Source of the DNA: Dipteris shenzhenensis
Taxonomy: Eukaryota > Polypodiophyta > Polypodiopsida > Gleicheniales
DNA length: 64,000 bases
Reading direction: 5' to 3' (one strand)
Assembly (NCBI GenBank): GCA_047967505.1
Contig: CM106538.1
The notes below the pieces were generated by a model. The model made no database searches. It was given only the letters and a program-made list of their open reading frames with translations, and was not told where the DNA came from. Shown piece by piece: positions 35,890 to 47,410 of the stretch (the first letter of the stretch is position 1; every line of letters begins with the position of its first letter). Position numbers and translations under genes: made by a program.

Positions 35890-36720
35890 TTGGATGGTAC
35901 TAACTATCCACTCTCGAAGTTCAAGATGAAGACCATCCTAAGTGCATATGAGCTTTGGGATACTGCTACTCGGGTGGACCTGAAGCCGGTTTCAAGACTG
36001 AATCTAGGCAATGCAGCACAACAGATAGTACCAACTGCGGATGAGATTCTCGCATGGACAAGAAGAAATGCAGATGCGCTGTGTTCTATTGTCTGCAGTG
36101 TAAGTGATTATGTCATGGCATTAATTCAACATGTCACCACAACGGAGGAGGCATGGACGGTCTTGAAAAATTAGTACGAGACCACGAATCAGATGCAGAT
36201 TCAGAATCTGGAGACTCAGCTCGTGAACGAGAAATTGTCTGAGTCTAAAATGGCAGAGAAGTTCATCACCAAGGTAAAGAATCTGCACGATCAGATGACT
36301 GCGATTGGCATCACCATCACCAGTGAGAATCTAGCACGAAGGTGCATATGGATTCTCCCACCAAAGTATGATGGTCTTGTTATGGCACTGAATACACAGA
36401 ATAGAAATCTGCCCCTCAACTTTGAGGATTTCAGCACAATGCTTATGGAGGAGCAGATGCATCAAAAGATGAGGACTGGAGAAGAGTCGGCTTTCTATGC
36501 TAGATTAAAGAAAGGTAAGGGTAAGGACTCTGGTAACCCATCTTCTTCTGATGATAAAAAGAGAAAGAAGAAGATCAAGTGCTTCTATTGCAACAAGGCA
36601 GGGCACAAGCAGAATGAGTGCCGGAAGAAGATTACAGATGAGAAGAACGGCGTAAAGAAAGAGTCCATCGACAGTGCACAGGCAGTACCAGTAGAGCTGT
36701 TCGTAGTGCTTGACATTGTT
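35890..36720 (+). pseudogene. Copia gag with zinc knuckle
   Basis: DGTNYPLSKFKMKTIL (from 35893) is the conserved opening of plant copia Gag (the usual W is S). The UBN2-type domain continues across one in-frame stop at 36172-36174 into 36193-36720. CFYCNKAGHKQNEC (about 36580-36621) is a complete zinc knuckle, followed by a Lys-rich tail. Coding ends abruptly near 36700, where a different repeat array begins, and no protease, integrase or RT follows. Only the 5' part of this element remains here. Confidence 0.8.
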
Positions 36721-36754
36721 GCTTTTTACTCATTGCTTGATTTGTAGCATAATT

Positions 36755-37245
36755 TTTAGCACTCATGCACAATGCATGGTAAGAAATTTGAAAATACACA
36801 TGCCCAACCATGAAATTGATGCCTCATCCCCATCAAACTTTGAAAGCACAAGGGTTTTTATCTTGTTAAAGCTATGTAAAGTATCATGCCTATTAGACAC
36901 ACATAGATATGCTAGAAGCACTCATGCATGATGCATATTTAAGAATTGTGAAAATATGCTGTCCCAACCATGCAAATGATATCTTATCGACTCAAAAATT
37001 TGTAAGGATAAGGGTATTATTGGTATTAAGACTTGTATAAAGTATCATATCCATCAAACCCACACACATATGCTAGAAGCACACTGATGCATATTTTCAA
37101 CACTCATCCACGTTGCATGGTAAGAATTGTGGAAATACACATTCCCGGCCTTGAAAAAGATACCTAATCCACATAAAACTTTTGCAAGAACAATTCTATT
37201 ACTTTCATTAAGGCCTATACAAAGTATCATACCCATCGAGAGTGT
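36755..37245. repeat. Three-unit tandem repeat, about 160-185 bp
   Basis: Units contain CACTCATGCA..TTGCATGGTAAGAA and, further on, AAAGTATCAT-CCCAT. They start near 36757, 36914 and 37099. Diverged copies next to the Transposase_24 fragment at 37236-37365. Confidence 0.6.
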
Positions 37246-38249
37246 TGATGATGCAATCATTAAGGATGCTTGTATATTTAAAGAAAATTATGAGATTCAG
37301 ACATTGGGTCAAACCATAGGCTTGGATGTTTCTTGGGAAACTCTTCATGTAATGACTTTATAATTTTATATTTTATTTTTCTATGTAAAAATTATATTAT
37401 TTATTTCTCAATCAACTATTGAATAATATTTGTTATCAAGTAAAATGCGTGTGCTATAAAAGGTAAAAGTTATTCCTTAGAAATTTACATGACTTCTTCA
37501 CACTATGTACTATGAGTACTGATGCACTTAAGACTTTTGATGAATCTTTCACACTTAGACAATACAAAAATAGTGACAATAATATCAATGTTGTGAATGG
37601 TAGTACTGAACCTTTGGCAACAATAATATACTTTGTAGCACAACTGAATGGTCAACCATTGTGTTATTTTACTCCACATATGCATTTTGTGCTACCATTT
37701 CTTGGTAAGAATGGCAGTTAAAAAATGGTTGCGATTTCTTCGTAAGAAATGGCAGTCAAGAGATAGTTGCCATTTGTGCTGCCATTTCTTCTTAGAAAAT
37801 GGTAGTCAAGAAGTGCTTGCCATTTCTTTGAACAAAGTGGCAATCAAGAAATGGCTGCCACTTCTTACCAAGAAATGGCAATCAAGAATTTGCTACCATT
37901 TCTTATGAAGAAATGGCAGTCAATAATTTGTTGCCATTTTCTCATAAGAAATGGCAATCAAGAATTTGCTGCCATTTCTTCATAAGAAAGGGCAGTCAAG
38001 AATTGGTTGCCATTTGGTGTTGCCAATTATTGCTAAGAAATGGCAAACAATAAAAAGTTGCCATTTTTTGTTGCCATTTCTTCCAAAGAAATGGCAGTTC
38101 AAGAACTCATTGCCATTTCTAACTGCCATTTTTGCAAAAAATATGGCAATTTCAGAAGCTATTGCCATTTCATACATAAGAAATGGCAAAATTGGAAATT
38201 ATGTGCCATTTGCTATTGCCATTTCTACCTAGTTTTGTAGTAGTGTAGA
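37236..38249 (+). mobile_element. 3' end of a CACTA (En/Spm) DNA transposon
   Basis: The right terminus reads, on the minus strand, CACTACTACAAAACTAGG (complement of about 38232-38249), the CACTA signature. Inside are repeated short inverted motifs (37700-38232), as in the subterminal regions of this superfamily, and further in a frame with AIIKDACIFKENYEIQTLGQ (37248-37307) resembling the C-terminus of Transposase_24. The matching left terminus was not found in the window, so the element is truncated or its other end is unrecognised. Confidence 0.7.
37700..38232. repeat. Array of palindromic subterminal repeats
   Basis: At least ten units of TTGCCATTTCTT-(4-8 nt)-AAGAAATGGCA, each self-complementary, are spaced about 35-55 bp apart with AGTCAAGAA linkers. 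Frames on both strands (37648-38240) are by-products, with peptide periodicity from the repeats. Confidence 0.8.
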
Positions 38250-39530
38250 CTCTTGCACATACAGGAAGATCTAGTCATGTAGTAAAATACAAACACTATA
38301 TTCTTGCAAGGACAAAAACCATTGGGAGTATGTGGATTCAAAAGCATGGACCTAAAGTACTAAAAAGTCTCCAAATAAAAGAAGTAAAGTCAAAATATTA
38401 TAGAGGGAAATGTTGAAAGCACAAGAGAAGCTTAAAATGGAAGAAAAAAAAAAGCAGGGTCATTGTTTGCTTGGGTGTAGCCATTTTTGGTGAGGTTCAG
38501 GGACTTTTCTGTATATAGCTACCTTGCATGACCCATAACTTATGCATTGCTCAATGGAATTTGGAAAACTTTGTCTTCAAGTTGTAGTACACATTCCAAA
38601 CTTGAACATGAGACCCAAAAATTATGGAATAAGAATTTGCAATGAGACTATTAAAGCATTACAAGTGCTATGTTGCATGTGAAGCATGCATCCTAAAGGC
38701 TATAGGATGCATGTGAAACATGCATCCTAAAGACATACGATATAGCAATTTATTCAAAATCATCAAAATTTTGTTCTATACATACATGCAACCAAGTAAT
38801 CATTCAAAATTACACTACATGAGGTTCTCATGAACCCAAGGACACACCTAAATGAGACAATTAGGCATGGGTTAATGGGCCTCCAATGTTGTGCTAAAGT
38901 GATGCATACCCATTTGAGGGCATGCTCCATAATTTTTTTTTGATTTGTTGCAAACCAAAATGGATTGAAAATTTGAAATCCAAATCAATGAGGCTAGTGC
39001 ATGGTGGTCTTAAGACATTGATAGTTTTGATATTGGTATCTAGATTCACCCTAAAATGGAAGAAGTTGGAAAAGTCCAATTTGTGCATGTGAAAAGATAT
39101 TTTAATAAATCCAACACTATTTACAATTTTAAATTGTTTCTTTTTCCATTCACTTGCTTGCTATATGGCTCATAAGCATGCCAAAGGTCATCATTGCATT
39201 TAATAACACACAACAATCAGCTCAATAGCATGCCCTTTGGCCTATTTATGTTTTGAAGCATTTTAGGCCACATTGCACTTGTTTGGGATATCTAGTTCTG
39301 TTGACGTGCGTCACTGGAGAGGGAAAAATTGATGGCTGAAATTTTTCTCTCCCACAAATTTCAAATTTTCACACCTCCCGCCCATCAAATCTTGGAAGAT
39401 TAAGCACCTGCAACTTGCACACACCTCGACATGACCTTGCGCAAACTTTGGTTTTCCATTTTCTTCTTTCGGGTAAGTTGTCTTCTATTCTTTACTTGCC
39501 TCACTAGCTAGGTTCTCTGGGTCTATTCTG
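38250..39530. other. No gene recognised
   Basis: AT-rich. It carries a short duplicated GCATGCATCCTAAAG motif at about 38680-38735. Nothing else supported. Confidence 0.35.
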
Positions 39531-39539
39531 GACTTGGTG

Positions 39540-42500
39540 TCAATGGCAACATGCATCTTGCCATGGATTGCAAGAGAAGCAGATAGAGGCTATGAGACAA
39601 GAAAGTTGAAAAGCCAGGTCAAGGCACAAGAAACAGAGTGCGAGTCGAGGAAAGCACTAGCATGGTATTGAATCGACAACAGAAGACACTTTTGCAACAT
39701 CTACGAAGGGAGAAACAACAAGAAGAAAGAAGACTCCTTGTAGAGTAGCATCAAGAAATGGTAGATACATGCATTTAATCATTGCCATTGAAGCAAAGAA
39801 CATGAATTGTGGTGTCACGATTGGTGGGAGCATTCGAGGTAGCAACATCAGGCCATTCAGGTGATTACCAGTCTGGAGTCTTCACAAGCTTTAGCCTGCA
39901 CCCTAAAGTTTGTAGAGTAACAACCCCACCAACACCTTGGGAGATGCATGCAAAGAGGCGATGCTCTCTAATCTAAGAAATGGCCTATAGAAAGTAAAAG
40001 GGGTGCACAGCTTAGATCAAGTAGCTGCAAAGAGGGTGACATTAGCTATGTTAGTGTCCCTTGAAACAAAGGAGAAACGGATTTGGCACACAATGTCAAA
40101 GATGTTGTCAATCAAAAGGACCAACGTGGGTCTAGCAGTTGAACATAGAGCAGAAGCAATGCATGATCATCCTGATCCGAGAAGTCTGTGGGCTTCAACA
40201 AAACACAAGAAAAGGAGAGATAGCCTAAGTGTGGAAGTCATTGCTACAGTAACAACGTTTTGGCACAAAAATATGAGAGTTTCTCCAAATAGAAAGGACA
40301 TCTGTAAGAAGTAAATAGGGCACAAGGTGTTTGAGGAGCACATCACACACATGCTAGATACAACGCAGGTCAGTGGTGCCTAAGACAACCCAGTGGTTGT
40401 TTGTGATTGAGCTTTGGGAAATTTTACTTGTTTTATTTCTTAAACTAGGCTTGGACTAAATGTGATTGTCCTAAACCAAACCGATGGTTGGAACATCATG
40501 CAATCGTAGCATAGTTCAGCTCAATTACTAGTTATGTGATTATCTTGAACTAGCATGGTTCAACAAGCATTAGTTTTTGTCCATCCCGGTGGCATGGTTG
40601 AGCAGAAATTAACAACAATATATTTTATTTTACTAACCTAGCCTAGTGGTTAGAACATCATGCAATCGTGGCTGCTTCAGCTCAATCACTGATTACATGA
40701 TTACCCTGAACCAACATGGTTGAATAGACATTAGTTATTGACTAGCCCGGTGGTTGAAATTATTGTGTTTCTTAGTACTTAAATTTAATTTCTTGCTATT
40801 CGGCTCATATACCACTGTTAAATTGTGAAATTCAAAAATGAAAAGAAATATATTGTTATTTTCTAATGGTGAAATTCAGAAATGAAAAGCAATATACTTA
40901 TTATTGTCTAATATGTGAAGTTGAGACCGTCAGGCTAAACTATCCCCGTGGTTGACATTGTGATAGTGTCCTAAACCATCCCGATGTGGTTGAAGTTGTG
41001 ACTATCCTAAACATGTCCAAAACCAACCCGGTGGTTGACTGTCCTAAACGTGTCCTAAACCAGCTCAATGATTGAAATTGTGACTGTCCTAAGCCAGTGC
41101 GGTGGTTGAAAATTGTTTTGCTTCATTATATACTTTAATTAGACTATGTTTTGTCTTCTTTTAGTAGTAATAAAAAGGGGGCTCATTGTCCCTATTCTTC
41201 TCGCATGTTGGGTCAGCAGATGGAGTTGTATCTCAAGTTTATGGATCAAAATCTAGACAGTTCAATTGGGCAAATCTTTGAGCACTATAAGCTTTGGTAC
41301 ATCAGGAAACTCAAAGGCAAGAATATTTGTTGTTGCAAAACACACATAGAATTTGACCTGGCCAGACAAGCTATGAATGACTTGAGATCTGGTCGTGTTG
41401 GATTATTGCTCCATGGGGATTGATGCCCATGCCTCCCCAATAAATGCACAATCTCTAGGCCACCTGGATCCTCATTGTGTGTTGCAAGGGAGGGTAGGTT
41501 TTGTAGCCTAAGGTCTTCGTGGGAGCCAGTGGTTTGTCTAAAGGGAGACCTCGAGTGGCACAGGATTGAATGCATTCGCAGCGCATGCAAGCATTTCAGT
41601 TTGAAGCTGAAGAAGAAGACATTCAATGTCTATCCAAATGAAATGAGGGAAGACAACCATATTGCTCTAAAATGAAGGAGATTTAAAAATGTCAATGTTG
41701 AAAGATTCGATAAAAAGAGACGGCTACTATCATATAAGAGCACCCAGCCAAGGGAGCTTGTAGGTCCTGTGGTTTTATCCATCCCAAAATATGTGCTTCA
41801 CAATTTCATGGTTAGTTGTTGCTGTTGATAGAATAAGTAGTTCATGATGTGCCTTGCCAATTTTTCCCATGACACTATTGTATTTATCATAGATTTTGCA
41901 GAAAATTATTCATTTCAAGAATAAGATGAGATACAAAGTGCTCATGGGTACAACAAGCAGATAACAATTCTTGTGCATATCACATACAGTCATTTGCTTG
42001 ATTCTTCCATGCCTGATGCCAATCTGATTGCTAACTCACAGGAGTCCAGTCAGTGCAACACACATACCATTTCTACATTTTAGATGATAGGGAACATGAC
42101 ATCTTATTTGTGCAGCATGTCTTTCTACTGCATTGGGAATGGTTGGAAAAGGAAAATCCCCACATTGCATAAAATATATAACAACATTGGGTGTGGTCAG
42201 ATGGTGCTGCCTCTCAATTTAATTCAGCCCATGGATTCTACTTCATCTCAAGGATCAAATCCCTGATCGGTCTAGAAATGATGTGAAATTTCTTTGGGTC
42301 TAGCCATGGCAAGGGTGAACATGATGGATGCAATGCTGTTATTAAGCAAGATCTGTTTCAACACCAATTTGCATGCCCTCAAGAAAAACTCAATGATGTG
42401 ATGCTATAACATGGCTTACAACAACCTCTCCACAAGTGTGCATTTAACATACAATAAACAAAGCCTTAAGAATAATGTAGTATGCAAAGTGTTCTATAAA

Positions 42501-42720
42501 GTGAAAGTGGATGAAGTGCTAAGGAGAAGCCATCACAATTGCGAGAAAATTAAAGGAGTTCATGGTCTGCACAACATATGGGGCTTTTCAAACAACTAAC
42601 TGATTAAAACAAGTTTCTATAGTGCATGCATCATAGGGGATCATGACCATTGTGAGAACATTGCAACTGTGAAGACATGGGAGCCATGTCATATGCATAA
42701 AGCAATATCTAGATCAATGT
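39540..42720 (+). pseudogene. DDE-transposase-like gene relic, copy 2
   Basis: Collinear plus-strand pieces: an N-terminal basic region (about 39560-39760); a conserved-looking block with VSPNRKDICKK and HKVFEEHITHMLDTTQ (about 40195-40370); an intron-like gap (40380-41150); a Cys-rich block (KNICCCKTHIEFDLARQ, about 41310-41370); ALK-R-RRFKNVNVERF (about 41665-41720); then three acidic blocks, DFAENYS (Asp codon 41892), WSDGAASQF (42200) and HGKGEHDG (Asp 42323). Spacing and context fit an RNase H-fold DDE transposase. A tail with HDHCENIATVKTWEPC follows at about 42645-42695. Stops and shifts break it. It ends where a LINE was inserted, about 42740. The family is known to me only as uncharacterised eukaryotic proteins. 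Confidence 0.55.
40380..41150. repeat. Intronic degenerate repeats (CCCGGTGGTTGAAATTGTGAC)
   Basis: Multiple diverged copies of a unit with CTAAACCA-CCCGGTGGTTGA lie in the gap between coding blocks, including a longer duplication (GGTTAGAACATCATGCAATCG, about 40485-40530 and 40650-40690). Confidence 0.6.
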
Positions 42721-42744
42721 GCCCACAAGAGAGCAACCAACCCC

Positions 42745-43412
42745 CCCATGTGTCTACATCATTGTCTAAAGCTCTCGTCAATGTAGAGGCCAAACATGGT
42801 AGGTGATAGTGGACACCCTTGTTTGACCCCAATAGTGCTCATGATCTCGTCTGTCCACCTAGAGCCTACCCGAAATCTATCTCAAACTCTCTCGTAAAGT
42901 GCAATGATAGCCCAAATGATCTCCTGGTCATAACCCAAATCCTGTAGGCTCTGTATGATGCAGGTTCTTAGAATTGTGTCAAATTCCTTGTTGCAAAAAT
43001 CCACAAAGCAACATATAACCCTCTACTTCCGTGCCCTCGCCTCCTCAATGATACACCTGAGCATGAGAATTTGGTCCATGGTTCCATGAAAATGCTAGAA
43101 TCCACCTTGTCTTACTGCTTTAAGTCCTCGACACTCTGTAAATCTTCTGACCTCGATATCAAGCATTGATGCATAAATCTTGGACATGACATGTCGAATC
43201 ATAATGGTCCTGTAGTTCTCCGCGCTCATGGGATCCCCTGCCTTGTGGATGGGTGAGATAGTGTTAATGGTCCAGGTGCATGGAAACCCCAAACAAACAG
43301 CTTCATTAAAGAGCTTTGCTAAGATAGGGGCCAGGAGGTCAATCTCATATGCAATGAACTCAGTCCATAAACCCTCATGATCCTTCGCTGGGCCATTATG
43401 AATATTCCTTAC
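42745..43412 (-). pseudogene. LINE reverse transcriptase N-terminal part
   Basis: The frame 43430-43095 and its continuation contain PCTWTINTISPIHKAGDP, NYRTIMIRHVMSKIYASML, CCFVDFCNKEFDTI and GVKQGCPLSPTMFGLYID, conserved RT motifs 1 to 4 of L1-type LINEs. A shift follows motif 3, and the catalytic Asp pair is absent because of truncation. Confidence 0.75.
43408..43412. repeat. Target-site duplication CTTAC (left)
   Basis: CTTAC precedes the LTR start and is repeated at 48397-48401. Confidence 0.9.
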
Positions 43413-43582
43413 TGTGGGGTTAAAGGTCACTATGCCTTTACCCTAGTTATGTACAATACTTAAACACATATATAAATGAATGAAAAAGAAGATTACGGTG
43501 GTTCTGCACCCACCAAAACTTGTGTGGCTCTCTGTCTCTGTCTCTCCCTCTTCCGTTCTTGCTTCCGTTGAGAGCACTCTCA
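43413..43582 (+). repeat. Copia 5' LTR
   Basis: A 170-bp LTR running TGTGGGG...CTCTCA, nearly identical to 48227-48396. Confidence 0.95.
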
Positions 43583-43584
43583 AC

Positions 43585-43596
43585 TAGTATCAGAGC
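43585..43596 (+). promoter_or_regulatory. Primer-binding site, initiator-Met tRNA
   Basis: TAGTATCAGAGC, one base from the standard site, two bases from the LTR. Confidence 0.8.
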
Positions 43597-44383
43597 TCGG
43601 GTGATCTAGCTGAGCGTGTGTGAATGCCTGGAAGCTCAGCAACTCTGCGGGAGGAAGGAGAAGCTCTGTGGGAAGCTTTGTGGGTGACTTTACTTGCATC
43701 CGAGTGTGTAGAGACCTTGGAGGACCTTTGGAAAAGTCACTTTGGTTTTGCGAAGTGGTTTTGAGAGCTTGTTAAGTGTTTTCAAAGAAAAAGTCATTTT
43801 TTGAGCTTTTCCTTGTTTCGTTCAATGACAGAGACTCCGTATTGACTTGTAGAGGCAACTATTGATTGCTTTTGGTGTCCACTTCACTTCAAGAGCTTGG
43901 AAACACCTTCATTCTTGAATTTGGGATCATTTCATTGGAATTCTGACTCACTGTGTCAGTTTTTGCATTTTTCTGCTTGGGTGTTGGAACTCAAGTTTGG
44001 AGTAACCATTTGCAGATCTGTCACGTTCGGTGGACTCAAGAGTCCTAAAACTTCTATGTTGCTCATCATTCGCACTCTGGTGGAGTTTACAAACAGCTCT
44101 ATTTCCAAAAACGTTTTTCAGTCCGTGTGTTGGATCCAGTGATTGAGACCACGGTTTCCAAAACCGTCTGTCCCATTGCATTTCGAATGCCCAGAAACCT
44201 CTACCTGTCAGTTCTTGCATGATTTGGTGGAGTATTTTCAGAGTTATAGATCTCTGTGTATTCGATTTCATCTCTCTGTTATGCATTTTTCATTCTAAGG
44301 TTTTGAAACCTTAGATTTATGCCACATGGTAGTGGATAAGTGTTGAATCCCATTTCTCACTCATCAGTTGGGATTTTGGGGTT

Positions 44384-45067
44384 TTGGCAAAAGAGAGATA
44401 TTTGCAGATTTTCTTGCTGAGTCCGATTATGCAATGGTGCCCATGTTTTGAGGCATCTCAAGTTCTATTTTTCAGTAGCGGTCTTTTCCCTGGTGAGTTG
44501 GATGCATTAGCAAAGTCTACTATTAGACTTCATCTTGCAGAGTCAGTTTATTTCATAGTAGTAAATGAGCAAACTATGGAAGATTTGCGGAAGAAACTGT
44601 GTGCCACTTATGAGAAGGAAATTGCCTCTAATAAAGTTTACCTCATGAAGAAGTTGTTTGAGCTGCAGATGAAGGAAGGGGTCTCCATTGCTTCTCACTT
44701 GAATGAATTCAATATTATTTTCAGCCAGCTTCAAGATCAAAAGATGAATTTTGATGCGGAGACTAAGGCAATATTTCTCTTATGTTAATTTCCATCCTCA
44801 TGGGATACCTTTCATACAGCTGTCAGTAACTCTACACCTAGTGGAGTACTGAAGTTTGATGATGTTGTGGGTAGCTTGTTGGCCGAGGAGATAAGATGGA
44901 AATCTATGGACGGCAACAAGCAGGATGCATCCTTAAATGTGCAAAGGGGTAGATCACAGTTCAAGGTGAAGTCCCAAGAAAGAGGGAAGTCTCGTAGCAA
45001 ATCCAGGGCACGAAACATTGAGTGTTACCACTGTGGCAAGAAGGGCCATATGAAAAAGGATTGCTAA
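44384..45067 (+). pseudogene. Copia gag
   Basis: The UBN2-type Gag domain runs from about 44490 (ALAKSTIRLHLAESVYF) through LMKKLFELQMKEGVSIASHL to a stop at 44786-44788, then resumes (SLLAEEIRW) to a Ser/Arg/Lys-rich stretch and an intact zinc knuckle CYHCGKKGHMKKDC (45025-45066), followed by a stop at 45067. It would package the element's RNA. The N-terminal region before 44470 is not clearly recognisable. The two stops mean full-length Gag is not made. Confidence 0.85.
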
Positions 45068-45157
45068 AAGCTAAAAAGAGAGAAAAAGGATAAGAAAAAG
45101 AATGCAAATTGGGGTGCAAATCAGAAGGAAGAGAGTCATGGGGAGGACAAAGGAAAA

Positions 45158-45700
45158 GTGAAGATCGAGGAGATCAATGCAGTCACACATGATAGTGACA
45201 ATGACATTCTCTTCATGTCTAGTTTATCTACAGAGTTGTTGCATATTCCTAGGATTGGATTTTGGATTCTGGTGCTTCATTCCATGTTACTTCCCATAGG
45301 GAATGGTTCTCCACTTATGACAGTGGAAAGACAGGTTGTGTGCATCTTGGAAATGACTATGCATGTGACATAGTGGGAGCAGGTGACATAAAGTTTTCTT
45401 TTGCAAATGGGTCTGCATTTGTTTTGAGACATGTTGTTGCAATAACCGAGTAGCCAAGCACTTCTTTGTGGCATTGCAGGTTGGGGCACATGAGCCAGAA
45501 TGGAATGAAATTCTTATGCTGTTTGGGTTATGTACTGCATTTGAGTTTCTCTAATTTTGAATTTTGTGAGCATTGTCTCTATGGGCAGACTAAATCAGCC
45601 ATAAAAGAAGGGGAAAGAAAGAGTTTGAAAAGCTTGATTTGGTGCATTCAGACGTATGTGGTCCAATGCCACACGGTCATTAGGCGGGGCTGAATACTAT
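45158..45700 (+). pseudogene. Copia protease and GAG-pre-integrase
   Basis: The protease box DSGASFHVTSHREW starts near 45265, after a one-base shift from the preceding frame. A frame break follows near 45450. The pre-integrase zinc segment (LWHCRLGHMSQNGMKF with CEHCLYGQ, 45466-45590) supplies the H-H and C-C pairs of the integrase HHCC finger. Confidence 0.82.
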
Positions 45701-46430
45701 GTGACATTCATTGATGATGCAACTAGGAAAGTGTGGGCTTATGCTATAGCTCAGAAGAGTGATGTGTTCCAGGTATTTCAGAAATGACTGGCCTTGGTTG
45801 AGAATCAGTCAGGCAGAACGCTTAAATGCCTACGGACTGACAATGGTGGAGAGTATCTCTCTCATGACTTTCAGCATTTCTGTGATACACATCAGATTAA
45901 GAGGGAGCTAACATCCCCTCGTACTCCAGAGCAAAATCCAGTTGCATAAAAGATGAACCGTACCATTCAAGAAAGGTTGCAATGCATGCTTTCCAATGCA
46001 AGTCTTTCTGGTGGTTTTTGGGCTAAGGCAATGAAGACTGCAATGCATGTGATCAACAGATCACTAGTAAGAGTTTGGATGGTGGTATTCCTGAAGAGGC
46101 ATAGAGTGGCAAGGAGCCCTCTTACTCTCATTTGCGTATATTTGGGTGTGAGGCATATGCACATGTGCCAAAAGAGCTTCGAAAGAAGCTAGATCCTAAG
46201 TCTAGGAAATGCATCTTTCTGGGTTATGGTGAAAGTGGAGAGATGGGCTATCGTCTCTCGGATCCAGAAGCAAAGAAGATCATACGCAGCCATGATGTAG
46301 TCTTCAATGAGAAGAAGATGCATAAGGCACCCATGAGGGATGTTGAAATGAGGAGAATCACTTTCCAGGATGTGAATCCACCTGCATATGTTGATAGACA
46401 GCAAGCTGTCCATGCACCAAATGTGTAAGA
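45680..46430 (+). pseudogene. Copia integrase core
   Basis: The integrase core follows: YYVTFIDDATRKVWAY (first Asp), LRTDNGGEYLSHDF (second Asp), then an in-frame stop where the E-x-x-N motif would be followed by G(V/I)AERMNRT (reads PVA-stop-KMNRT). RIFGCEAYAHVPKELRKKLD and FLGYGESGEMGYRL are the downstream conserved blocks. Two or three stops or shifts are present. Residues are as seen; the domain identity is known for the family. Confidence 0.85.
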
Positions 46431-46431
46431 A

Positions 46432-47410
46432 ATGGTACCACCAAATACTCCCACAGGTATACAATCAAGGGTAGATGGATCATCTATTGGTGGAAATGAT
46501 GAGCCAAATGTGGCTGATAAGCAGGTGGGACAGCAAGCTGGAATGCCCTTGAGAAGATCATTTAGAGTGTCTAGACCGCCTTATAGGCTTGTTCCAAGGG
46601 TAGACTATGTGATGCTTACTGATTGCAAGGAGCCTTCTTGCTACAAAGAGGCTATGATGCGCGAGGATCAACACAAGTGGGAGTATGCTATGCAATCAGA
46701 GATGAGTTCACTTATGAAGAATAATACTTGGGACTTAGTTTCTTTGCCACATGGAAAGAAAGCATTGCCATGTAAATGGGTCTACAAGATGAAGGTCACA
46801 GGTGATGATGTGCCTAGGTACAAGGCCCATTTGGTCACTAAAGGGTTCAAGCAAGAGAAGGGTGTGGAGTTTGATGAGATATTCTCTCCGGTTGTGAAGA
46901 TGACCACACTTATATGCATGCTTGGACTAGTGGTAGTAGAGAATATGGAGCTTATATAGATGGATGTCAAGATAGCTTTCTTGCATGGGGATTTGCATGA
47001 GGAAATTTACATGGTGCAGCTAGAAGGCTTTGAAGAAAAGGGCAAAGAACATTTAGTTTGCAAGATGAAGAAGAGTCTCTATGGTCTTAAGCAAGGGCCT
47101 AGAGAATGGTATCAGAAGTTTGATGCTTTCATTTGGTCCCAAATTTAAGGAGGAGTGAAATTGATCACTGCCTCTACACTAAAAGGGCTTAGGATAATAG
47201 CCTGATAATCCTGGCACTATATGTGGATGATATGCTATTGGCTAGCAAGAATACTTATGAGCTAGATGCATTAAAGGCCAAGTTGCATGAGGCCTTTGAT
47301 ATGAAGGATTTGGGACTTGCAGTTCATATTCTTGGTATGTGCATCATGCATGATTGGAATAGGAAACTCCTTTGACTTTCACAGAAGGAGTATGTTACAA
47401 AAGTATTGCA
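46432..47410 (+). pseudogene. Copia reverse transcriptase
   Basis: The frame 46432-46959 has WEYAMQSEMSSLMKNNTWDL and LPCKWVYKMK, typical of copia RT. It continues past a stop (46957-46959) into [18 protein letters not shown] and [18 protein letters not shown], then after a shift into LYVDDMLLAS (about 47218-47247), an intact YVDD catalytic box. An in-frame stop at about 47373 precedes the RNase H frame. Confidence 0.88.

Noticed and set aside
37648-38240. Several open frames on both strands
   Set aside because: Generated by the palindromic repeats. The peptides repeat the unit.
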